Shown here: positions 23,978-34,800 of the stretch, piece by piece
How positions within the stretch are numbered: position 1 is the first letter of the stretch
How the letters are laid out: each line of letters starts with the position of its first letter
Source of the DNA: Heliocidaris tuberculata
Taxonomy: Eukaryota > Echinodermata > Echinoidea > Camarodonta > Echinometridae
Reading direction: 5' to 3'
Length of the DNA stretch: 64,000 nucleotides
Assembly: GCA_025618425.1 (NCBI GenBank)
Contig: CM046837.1
Span: forward strand, 25,415,793-25,479,792
Position numbers and translations under genes: made by a program
Notes under the pieces: model-generated
Database searches by the model: none
Seen by the model: the letters and a program-made list of their open reading frames with translations, nothing else
What the model was told of the DNA's origin: nothing

Positions 23978-24144
23978 CTATTAATACATGGTTGTGAGTT
24001 TGTGCGTTAGTGCGATCCAGCAACACGCAGGTTTTTATCGTGGTGTCTAACACACTCGGCTACGCCTCGTGCGTTAGTACACCATGATAAAAACCTTTGT
24101 GTTGCCAGATCGCACTAACGCACTCCCAACCATGTATTAATAGT
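23978..24144. mobile_element. 167-bp near-perfect hairpin
   Basis: ACTATTAATACATGGTTGTG on the left is matched by CAACCATGTATTAATAGT on the right; inner arms pair GTGCGTTAGTGCGATC and AGGTTTTTATCGTGGTGT around CTCGGCTACGCC. Probably a MITE. Confidence 0.7.
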
Positions 24145-25121
24145 ATATTAACGCATGTATACCAAGCCAGGAATATGGTTTACTAAAAGACTGGTGAATC
24201 ATATTTTCTCTTCAAATCAGCAAAAGGAAATTTTAAAAAAATCAAACTGTACCTCAACTAGAACATTTATTTCCATCAAAGATTAATACATAGATCAAAA
24301 TTGGAATTACATATCAACATTACAATATTGCAGTAAAGTATTGCAAATTATGACAGATAGTGATAATGATTTTCCTTTGGATTTGTTGACAATTTGCCTT
24401 TAAAAAAAAAATGAAAGCTTGATATTGAATATCAATGTCTAGGCAAGGATGCTTTGATTTTTGCAGCTTTTACTCAAGCAATATTGTGTAATTTTAACTA
24501 TTTTGAATCAATACGTAGATACAATGTAACCTACTATACCGATTGTATGACACATCCTCAGGCAACAATTGTTCCATGGTAATTTTGCACACTAACCAAA
24601 TTCTAAACTTTAATCCTGGCTTAAACACTATACCTTACCTAGCCCTAACCCTAAAGCCCAGAGGCGTGGCAACGTCAGGCTGGGACAGTGGATTGGGGCC
24701 ATTGTCGGAGCCGGACGTTCCGACGCCTCTGCCTAAGCCTTATCTAAAGCTCAGTTGCAACCATAACCCAAACCCTGTGCCTTTGAAGAAATAAAGCCTG
24801 GAGCTTTTGTCACCGGAGCATGTCAGAGCATCCCTATACCAACTACATGCAACATGTGGCACCCACTTGTCTATGGTTCCAAGCTGTGTCTCCGCTCTAT
24901 CAGATGCCTAATGCACAGTACTACCCCTCCTTGCCAAATCTGGCCACAAAGTCTCAGCTCCGCATCCCTTTACTTACATGTAATCAAAAGAGCTACAAGT
25001 CCATAACTTGTGTGCACTGTACTAATTAGGCTCTCAGCCAAAATGTACAATTACATGTACAGTGTGTGAATAAAGCAAAAAAATTATTTTACACCATGAC
25101 CCATGTAATATTGTCTTCACA
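24145..25121. other. 3' flank of MANEA, including its unplaced 3'UTR
   Basis: The MANEA stop codon is at 25122-25124, so its 3'UTR runs leftward into this stretch. A minus-strand AATAAA can be read at about 24267-24272, but the poly(A) site cannot be placed from sequence alone. The stretch also includes two telomere-like CCCTAA units at 24642-24653 and an inverted GAGGCGT/ACGCCTC pair at 24662-24735 that suggests a small MITE. Confidence 0.4.
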
Positions 25122-25817
25122 TCATCCTGTTCCTTTGAAAATCTTTGCCCACTTCTGGGTCAGCAAAAGATATTTCTCAGGACCTTCTGACCCATAATCA
25201 AGATAAGTAAAGTTATTAAATGTCTTGGGAACAGCTCTTTCTATCTGTGTTCCCTCATGCCATTCATTAAATGAAGTCACAGAAATAATGTCTGGTTTTA
25301 CTTTCACTGCTGCCTGCAAAGACCTATCATAGTAGTCCCCATTAGCACGATGCTTTGTATTCATTTTATTCCATGGTCTAACCCGAGTATCTACGTATCC
25401 CGGTCCTACGCTCGGAACGAACAGGAGGCCGCGTTTTTGTGCAAAGTCGGCCAGGAGTTTCCAGTTCTGCCAGCGAGAGCCATATGTGAATCCATTACTT
25501 GCAAAGTAAGTATAGAAGCCGTCAAATAAACTCCCAAGGATGTCTGATCTATGCTGCGTATCCAGGTACAAACCAAGAAAGATTCCATCGTATTTGGAGT
25601 TCCTTATGCTCAGTTCATCGTTGATGCCAAATAGCCGCGCCCAATTTGAGGAGTTCGTGAGGTAGGAGTCATAGACGTAAAACATGGGCAGCAGGCGACC
25701 CTTGGACTTGTAACGAAAGAAGGCCGGGTGGGAGCCATAGCTGTCAATGATATACTGGATGTCTCGTGCAAACGTTACCTCAGTTCGACCTTTGTAGGGT
25801 TCACTGTGAAAGGTCAC
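25122..25817 (-). CDS. MANEA: MANEA terminal coding exon
   Basis: 696 nt including TGA, entered in phase 0 after acceptor tccttcattgcag, beginning VTFHSEPY. Holds most of the TIM-barrel: RYKSKGRLLPMFYVYDSY, GFTYGSRWQNW, FVPSVGPGYVDTRVRPWN and the catalytic TSFNEWHEGTQIE. Sequons at NSS (residue 328) and NFT (475). The Golgi-luminal C-terminus ends QKWAKIFKGTG. Confidence 0.95.
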   Translation of the reverse strand: MTFHSEPYKGRTEVTFARDIQYIIDSYGSHPAFFRYKSKGRLLPMFYVYDSYLTNSSNWARLFGINDELSIRNSKYDGIFLGLYLDTQHRSDILGSLFDGFYTYFASNGFTYGSRWQNWKLLADFAQKRGLLFVPSVGPGYVDTRVRPWNKMNTKHRANGDYYDRSLQAAVKVKPDIISVTSFNEWHEGTQIERAVPKTFNNFTYLDYGSEGPEKYLLLTQKWAKIFKGTG

Positions 25818-28800
25818 CTGCAATGAAGGAATAAAAATAAAGTACCGGTATAACTGATTAACTCTTTCACAATTTGATTCACTCTTATAAAAAAAGAAGT
25901 ATACAGATACTGTTCATGTACTGCATAACATCAATTTTTAAAAATCTATAATTATGTGTCACTTCCGATCAACTTAAAATTGGTAATTTTGCTAAAACAA
26001 AAGCCATTACGTTGATGAATGCATATGTAACGTATAGCTCACAAATACTCACTTATGCCATCTAAGTGTCCAATGATGTATTTTACATACATGTACATGT
26101 ACTTACATGTAGTATACTTCTTATCATTTATTCATTCATAAGTTGCTCTGAAGGAGGAAGCTCTAATATTCAATAAAGAACAATCAAGCAATTATGACTG
26201 GTTTTCCATTTCTGTTACATGAAACATCCACAACATTCTGTAATAACATTAATTATAAAGCAGGTTCTAGAGTGTAGGCATTCTAATTGGTCATATGACA
26301 CCATGTGACCATGTGACCATGCATTTTTCTTTCCGTCATGACTGCAAAGACACTCCCATCAAAAAGTGATAACACACAGCAAAAAGTGATAATTAACGAC
26401 TGAGATGTATGTATGCGTACCTCTGGCGTGTACAAACTTAAGATGCAAGGAAATGCGCAGTTTCATATGAAAAGGCCATGGCAAAGACTTTGACGCGCAC
26501 ACAGAGATGTACATTATACTTTTTGGCAGCGCTTAATGTGATGTCATCTAGGAAAGCAAATGGCTGCCTCCTTGACTGTGCGATTTTTGGCGTTTCGACA
26601 GGGTTTGTAATAAATTTTTCAACTTTATATTCATATTGTTGACCTGTTTCTTAAAACAAATAATTCATATTTTGTGGCTCGTGCATTAATGATATGCACT
26701 GCACTCAGTTAAGTCACTAAGAGACGGATAATGAACTCGACAAGTCTCTTTCATTATCCCATTGTGACTTACATGTAACATTCGTACAGTGTATATTCAC
26801 TAATGCACTCGCAAATTATTTGTATAATATATGTACTGTATGTATGCACGGGACTTCATTCTACACCATTCACTGTAGTGTACATGTGACATAAATACAG
26901 AAGAGGGAAGTAAAAATTAGACACAAAAGACTGTAATTTGAAGGGAAAAGGAAAAAGAGAACAAAGTTTTAAAAAGAGGGGGAAAAAGTGGAGGTTACAT
27001 TCTGACAATAAAAATTAAAAAAAATAGAGGGAAAAAATAATAACAGAAGCAACTTGAAAAAAATGCTTTAACAAGAATTGATCCATTTGACAGTCTTATG
27101 TAGCCAATAGTGAAACTAGAAAAGTTCTTTCTGTTGAAGTTTTTTTTTTTTTGATTTGTGATCCCATATGGTCTCCGAACAATTTCAGCGCTGTTGCCGA
27201 AAAAATAACTTTGGGCGATTCGCATAATTTGCGTATTAAAATCCAATGTGCTGTTCATCTTATGCAACACAATCTGTGATTCAACGAACGGAGGTTATAT
27301 CAGGTAACTGTATTGTATCACAGGTTTCATTGCCCAAGATTAACAAAATTGTTAGGGTTAGGGTGCAGCGCGCACACTGTGCGGAAGTTGTCTTACGCTT
27401 TTCAATATGCCTATACATGTGGCCATTTGAAGTTATGCAAATAATGCAAAATGTTGCTTTTTCAGCAACAAAGCTAAAATTATTTGGAGACCATGTGGGA
27501 TCACAAATACAAATTTTAAAAAACTTCAACGGAAAGAACTTTTCTAGGTTCATAAAATGTCAAGTTGACTAAATTTAGACAGTACAATAAGCCGACAAGC
27601 ATGTATTACACACAAAAATTCAATCCCAGATTTTGGCAAAAGGTCCCTGTGAAAGTATTTGAATTACAAACGGTGCATTCCATGGCATTCTCTAGTAGAG
27701 GGGGGGGGGGGGGGCAGGCCCTTCAGCCCCAGCTTGCTATGCTACCTGTGTAGATGCTTGGACAAACAACCTCCCAGGACAATTACCTGCCAGATACATG
27801 CAACTACCACTTGGACAACAGCCCCTCTAGAAAAACTCACCCTAATTTAAAACAAGGGAAATGCCAAGGGCAGTCTCGCCTGCATCACGCAATTTTTGGG
27901 GCAAAATTTTCGCTTGGAGAAAAATCGAAGGTTGGGGCACTTAAGGGGTGCTGCCCCTGAGCCCTCTCCCCCCCCTCCTCTTGTGGGCCAGGTACATGTA
28001 CCTCATCTGTATAACTTAAATCCCTTCAAGTAAGATTGGTGAAGTTTATTTGAAATCAAGCTGTGTGTTTTAAAGAAGCAGAATATGTGTACATGAAATA
28101 ATTGCCACTGGGACACTTTTGGGGTGATGCCCCTCCATCAGACCCCTTGAAGATAATGGTCTACAATACTTGAACAACTTGAAGTCTCCTTCCCCTAACA
28201 ATGATTCCTACCTAGTTTGCTTACAATCTACATGTACATGTACATGTGGAAATACGTTTTACAGAAGAAAGAAAAATGTCAATTTGATGTCACAGGCTCC
28301 GGGGGGGGGGGGGGGGGGGGGGCTTTTGCCCCCCCCCCCAACCACTCCACTCCCTCTTTAAGGGATAGGTACCCTATTTGCATTCATTTCGATCCTCTTC
28401 ACCTAAGGATGATTCTTACACTGTACCTAATTTGGTTAGAAAACAGCAATGCATTTAACAAATACCTCATTTTCACAATAGGGGCACTTAAGGGCTGCTG
28501 CCCCTGAGCCCCCTTGGAGGCAAGATACCCTGTTTCAGATATTGAGGTCTCCTTCTTTTAAAGCTCATGTAGAGTATTGGTAGAAAAAATGAAATTGGAA
28601 AGAAACATGTTAAATATAGTCTCATGTTGTTCTCCTTGTATCAAAAGATGTCTGTAAGAGATCATTTGGTATTCCATCTATGATTTCTGGTGAATTTCAG
28701 TGTAAATATCTGTAAAGAATGCTTGATCACTGCCATTATGCTAAGACCCTTCCACCCCGACGGCTCCCCACACAGCAATCTTGGGGCTTCGCAAAGAGAC

Positions 28801-31800
28801 AGCGTGTGTGCACTGTGTGTAGCTACTCATCATTGGTTTTACACGTGTGTGTACAGTGTATAGCACATGCTGCCTTTGTTGGGATTTTACGTGCCTGTCC
28901 CGGCACATAAATTAGTTTTTGCCTCTTATTTGTTTAATATTAAACTTTAGGAGGCGAAATCTTCACAGTGTCTTAGTATTGCTAGTATCTTGCTATTTAT
29001 CAACAAAAATTGAAGAAATCTGACGAACAGTTTTTGAGGGCTTACCAAAACTTTACATGACCTTTAAGGATGATACCTTCCAACTTTGCTAACAATCTTG
29101 CATCAGGGCTTAAAGAAGAAGCAAATGTGAATCTAATTACTGCCATTATTGGTGCTCTTGGGGGTGGTGCCCCCAAGACCCCCCCCCCCCCCCTGTATTG
29201 GTAGGTACCCCCATCTATATTAACTTAGATCCTCCTTGCCTAAGGATGATCCCTGCCAATTTTGGTTGAAATCCACTACCAGCAAAGTTTTGAGAAGAAG
29301 TCAAATGCATGTGTACAATACATGTACATGTACATACATGTACATGTACTACATGTACATTCATACACTGTATGTAGAGACAAAATTGAAATTTACCCAA
29401 AACTTAACCAAGTTAAACTGTCAGTAGGTGACCTTTAATGTGATGAAAATGTAAGATTTGGGTATTCATTTGAAAGAGGGTGACATGAAGACAATCCCTA
29501 CCAAGAATGATGCCAAGTTTCAAAGAATTTGAACAAATACTTTTGAAATAAAGTAAAAATTCAAAAACTGGAACACAATTTAACTCAATTGACCTTAATT
29601 GACCTTTGACCTTGAATTTCGACCTGAAATTTGTTCCACATTATTTGTGATACTCTACAACACTGGTGTTCAAGTTTCATGGAAATCGGACATATACTTT
29701 TGAAATGAGAGCATTTCCAAAATTGTTGATGCCGTCGCCGTCGCTGCCGGAAAAGCGGTGCATACAGTGTATGTCTCGCTTCTTGCTTACGCAGGCGAGA
29801 CAAAAACCACTACCCTTGTTTCCACAGATATATATTTGAGAGTATGTGTGACAACTGCAAAGGGGGTAGTTACAGTACATGTATCCGGAGGGGAGGGGGG
29901 GGGGGAGTTGTCATAATGTGATATTATGAGGCTATTAAAGAAGCTAAAGAGGTGTAGTTGTATGAGGGAGGTTGTTTTCCAGATACACACACAATGGTTA
30001 AGATGGAACGAAGACAGGGCATTGAGTAAAATATCAAACCCAAAGTGTTCCAGTGATTCCCTATACATGTAAGTCCCCAAGCCCAAAGTTCTATAAAAGA
30101 CACACACCTTAATGTTATACTTGAGAGCCAAATCTAGTACCAGAGGAACCATGTCGTCACTAGGATTACCCGCATCATCAGCTTTTGAAGAAGGGTACCA
30201 AGAGAACACTATCACACCTGGACATAAGAAGATACCATATCATAGGCAAAGTTGTACAACTTGAAAACTGTCCAGTATGAATAAATTTTTACATTATTGG
30301 TATTAAAAAATGTTTGTTTGCATGTTGCATGATGTGATTTTTGCATTAAAGGAGAATGAAACCCTGGGGAAAAATCAATTTTAATGAAAAAAGTGGATAG
30401 AGAGAAGCAATTTTTAAAAAGTTCCATCAAAATCAGTTACAAAATGAGAAAGTTATGAAAGTTTGTAAAGTCTCACTTTACTTTCTATGGCGATCACCAA
30501 ATCAGCAGTGTTGCTTCAAAGTGACAGGTTTAGTCTACAACTCTCCACATGTTTTGTACACAAAATTTCATATTATCCCCATTATCTCTCAAGGTGCAGC
30601 TTGTCTCCTTAGCTCAAGATATATCATGGGAAAATGTATTTGACACAACATATGTTGAGTTCACAAAAAGACAAGCAGCATCTCTAGAGATAATGGAGAA
30701 AATATGAAATTTTATGTACAAAACATATTGACAGTTGTACTTCTAAACCAGCCATTTAGAAGCAACATTGCCAATTTGAGGATCGCTATGGAAAGTAAAT
30801 TGAAACTTTTCAAACTTTCATAACTTTTTAATTTCATAACAGACTTTGATGGAACTTTTTTTAATTTGCTTCTCTCTACATATATCCTCTCTTATAATTA
30901 AAATGGATATTTCCCCAGGGTTTCATTCTCCTTTAAAGATATTAGCTTCATCATTTTATTTCTTTTCTTAGAAAGTGCAAGGCTTTGATACGTGCTTATC
31001 CAAAGACTTTGATACGTGCTTATCCAAAGACTTTGTCCGTACATGCATCTTACTGGCTGTATTGTACCTGGGTGTCATGGTCTAGTGGATACAGTGTCCA
31101 CTGTGTATGAAATTATCATACCACAGAGTTTATTACACCAGATGATTGCATCCCAGCTTCAATCAGAACCACACCAATAATAATAGCTACAAAGTACAAA
31201 TGTACATGTACATATCTATCTCAGGGATGCATGCAGTGCCTACAGAGTACCACTATTACCCTGGCTCTAACCAAGCTGTCCTAGGGCACTAGGAGAAATC
31301 AAGAAATTACTTCCTACCAGGTGCAAATTTACTACACCTGGGTTGAGAGTGGCAAATGTAGATTAATGTCTTGCAAAGGTACATCAGTGCCATGGCTGGG
31401 ACTCCAAGCTATGATCATCCATTATGCTTGACACACATTGGACTTCCATGTGACAGACAGTCAAAGTTTAAGGGTTAGAGGACATTTATCATAGCTCTCG
31501 CACAATATGTTTAGCAGCACACGTTGCTAAAGTTGAACGTGTATGTAAAGCAAGGTGCGTATGATACATCACACAGGAAATGCACAAGTACATATGTACA
31601 ACACAAAAACAGAACGTATTACAGGAAATGCAGATGGGTGCAGAGAATATTTATATGGTGGTTGAGAAGGAGTTGGATCTGATAACCCAATGTGAAAAGG
31701 TTATTTAAATTGTTGAAAACACAAAAAACAAACAACAAAACAAAACAAAAACAAGGAATCATGCAGCAATAATATACATGTGCTACAATAATCTTAATGA

Positions 31801-34800
31801 AAGTTTTTGAAGGTTACTGTGAAATTCTAGGGTCATATGATTATGCTAGGGGTCGAACTACACTGACTACAATTTGGGTTGCCCTTGCAGATGTGTCACA
31901 CATATTGAATACACATTATTGGCTTGACAAGACAATAAGGGGATGTTACAACAGACTACATGTACATGTATGTGCTGGTGCATTGTACAGGAGAGTTGGA
32001 GGAATGAAGAGGAGAGGAAAGAGAGAAAGAGAAAAATAGAGAGAGAGAGATAAAGAGAGAGAGGGGAGGGGGGGGGGGGTGGGGGTATTAACAAACCTTG
32101 ATCCCATATTTGTGAGCCATGTCTAGGTACGTAGGCATCATGTCATCGCTAGGCTTGCCTTGTTGGTCCGCTAATCCTGCCGGGTACCATGACATGGATA
32201 TTACTCCTACATGTACACCAATAGAAAGCAATGTCAGAGAGGGGAGATGTGTTACATACATGTAGGATGATAGTGAATTCCTCAAGTTAACCCCTAACTT
32301 GCCACGTTCATGTCCGCTCACTTAAAGGGAAATCCAACCTTAATAGCAAGTTGCTTTGAAAGAAAGAGGAAAAATCAGAGAAGCAGATTGGTGAAAGTTT
32401 GAACGAAATCGGACAAGCAATAAGAAAGTTATGAATTTTTGAAAGTTGTAATCACTATACATATGGGAATTTCAAATTGGCCGAATAGGTAATGTCACTG
32501 TGATGTAGCTGTGGAAAACTCCTCCATTCGCTCCAACACACAAAATGACTAAAATGTCACTTTTTTCAAAATGTATTACTCAGTAGGATCTTTTTCTTTC
32601 ATGAGGACCTATAAAAATATGTTATCTCCAATATATTTTGAGTACTGCCCGAGGGTAAAAACGCCTCGAAGAAAACCACAAATTAATGATATTTTTGTGT
32701 ACGACAAATGGAAGAGTTGTCCACAAAAATGTCACAATCGAATCACCAAATTGCCAATTTGAGATTAACATAGATGTAGTGATCTCATTTTTCAAACATC
32801 CATAACTTTCTTATTCCTTGTCTGATTTCTTTCAAACTTTCACCATCCTGTTTTTCTTATTTTTCTGCTTTCACACAAATCATCTTATTACCAAGGTTGG
32901 ATTGCCCTTTAATGTTACAAAGCCACGTAAATGTTCACTTGCAGGTCTGTGTATTCACTTATTGAACTATTGTATTGCAAAGATGGCGTGGAGAGCATGG
33001 CTGATTCCATTGTTGTATAAAACCGCATCAACCTTTTTGTTTTTAAAAGCACTTTTTGATAGTTACATCGGCAGTGTAAGAATACATCTTCTTCTTTTTT
33101 CTTTTTTTTTCCTTAACATAAAAGACAACATAGTTTTCAGAATACGGCCCCAGGATGTAATTCTACGATGCTGTGAAGTCACTTTCTAAACACATGGAAG
33201 TGGAATATGAGAGGTGAATATGAGAATGTGATTACATTTGAGTACCTCACAGTACACATTTAAAGTGATCATCATGAAAGCAGAATAAAAGTGTAAATTG
33301 TTTTTTGTCATACATGTACAATCATAAAAACTGATAAGCAACTTTGATTTTCAAAGTTCATCAGTTATGGTTCTTATTCCAGTACTGAAAGAAAACAATG
33401 CTTGGGTTTAAAGATTTAGCCTAAAGGTAATAAAAGGACAGAGGGAAGTTACAAAATATGTATTTTTTATTTATAAGGAAGTCCATGGCACTGTGCCGCA
33501 CAGTTAACCTTGAAATGATACACAGCAAACTGAAATATGGGGGTATAAAGTCGGTGGCTCTCTGCTACATGTATATTTGGCTTTCTGTTACAAATGGCTT
33601 TTCACTTTTGTCATCAAATGGTCATCAAACTCTACAAAGATTAACAGTGTTTATCAAACAAATATGCTTACAGTTCCTGACACTACCAGGCAGATACAGT
33701 ATTGATCGGAATAAAGTAGACACCGTAACGCGGTTGCACGCAGCGGCGAGCGAACAGGTGTTAATTATTTGCCTAACACCGATTCACGTCTAACGCAGTC
33801 CCCGCGTTACCTGTGTTACAGGAAGCGCATTCACTCCGCCAGTAAGAGGCGCATCACTCTCGTAAAATACGAGATTTTTACCGAGTATGCCTTTAATATT
33901 GGCAAGGAAAATATTGCGGATACTATACTAGAGTTCGGCGCGGCGCGTGCATGCAAGCCGTGTTTTCCACTCTGTATGTATATATGATATGTAGCTAGCG
34001 TGCACGGTATTTACATAAACTAGTTCAACTATGCAAGCGAGGCTCAAATTATCTAAACTTAGATCATATTCTTGTGTGCAAATTGTTGACTTTCTTTTAC
34101 ATGAACATACATGATGCAGAGATATTTAGATTTAATATTTGTGTGCATGAGGGTGGAGTGTACATGCATTTACATTTCTATTTTCTTCGTATTCTCCTTC
34201 GGCCTCAACGACGAATTGAATCGCAGATCGACTGGCTGCTCAGGTTTAGCATTGCACGCGCACACAAAGACGGACATGCATACGAGAGTTGTTTATATTT
34301 TGTTTATGTACTAGTTCATAGCGCACGCATCCGGGCACACATGCACTATAGTCGACTAGCTGGCTAGTACTAGTATATCTACATTTGCGATTTTGCTGGT
34401 ACAACCCATCAGTTGCTACATACATGGAGCTGTGTTTTGTCAAAATCTTCCTCATCTCTTACTGGGTAGTTCTTTTTGAGAGCAGCTGTGCTTTTCGCGT
34501 CCATGATCCACGGCCAAATCCCAATGACGCACCATGCACACAGTACGTGCAGCGTATGGTGGGCCATGGCCGGGTGAGCTGACCTGTACCGTACCTATTA
34601 TAGAGCTGACTCACCTGTGAAAAGAAAGCAGCGCGCGAAAGCTGGTTCCCCAGGCCAGACACACCCCCGGGCTATGAATTTTTTTTTTCCAGCACATGGA
34701 AACGCAAATTTCATGAATTATTCATAAGCTGAGCGACAATCTTGAAGTGCGCAGGCGCGTGGACAAGGCCGAAACTGAAAGTGCAATGCTAGTATGTTGT

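Larger units (their letters stand above)
20669..24144. other. Intergenic repeat field between LINE region and MANEA
   Basis: Apart from the elements listed separately (20798, 21519, 22140, 23325, 23978) I see only AT-rich sequence, a G run at 21218-21240 and short ACATGTA runs. Frames here are short, unspliced-looking and lack recognisable domains. Confidence 0.4.
25818..30107. other. MANEA intron 3 (between exons 2b and 3)
   Basis: About 4.3 kb. Contains an imperfect palindrome at 26684-26812 (GTGCATTAATGATATGCACT and its inverse), a hairpin MITE (27112..27552), and the GTCTCGCCTGC element (27873..29801). A (G)n run at 29886-29907 and a minus-strand frame running out of exon 2b are not coding. 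No further exon is required, because exons 2b and 3 join in frame. Confidence 0.6.

Noticed and set aside
24642..24653. Telomere-like CCCTAA units (also TTAGGG near 27353)
   Set aside because: Only two units each; too short to indicate a telomere or telomeric insertion.
25406..25588. Other-frame reading frames over MANEA and FIG4 exons
   Set aside because: Shadows of the true frames; no domain or splice support.
29787..30107. Continuation of the exon 2b frame into the intron
   Set aside because: A good donor at AAG|GTGTGT and loss of homology beyond it mark the exon end.
31072..31130. tRNA-like stretch (ATGGTCTAGTGGATAC resembles an A box)
   Set aside because: No convincing B box or cloverleaf follows; more likely a decayed tRNA-derived SINE fragment.
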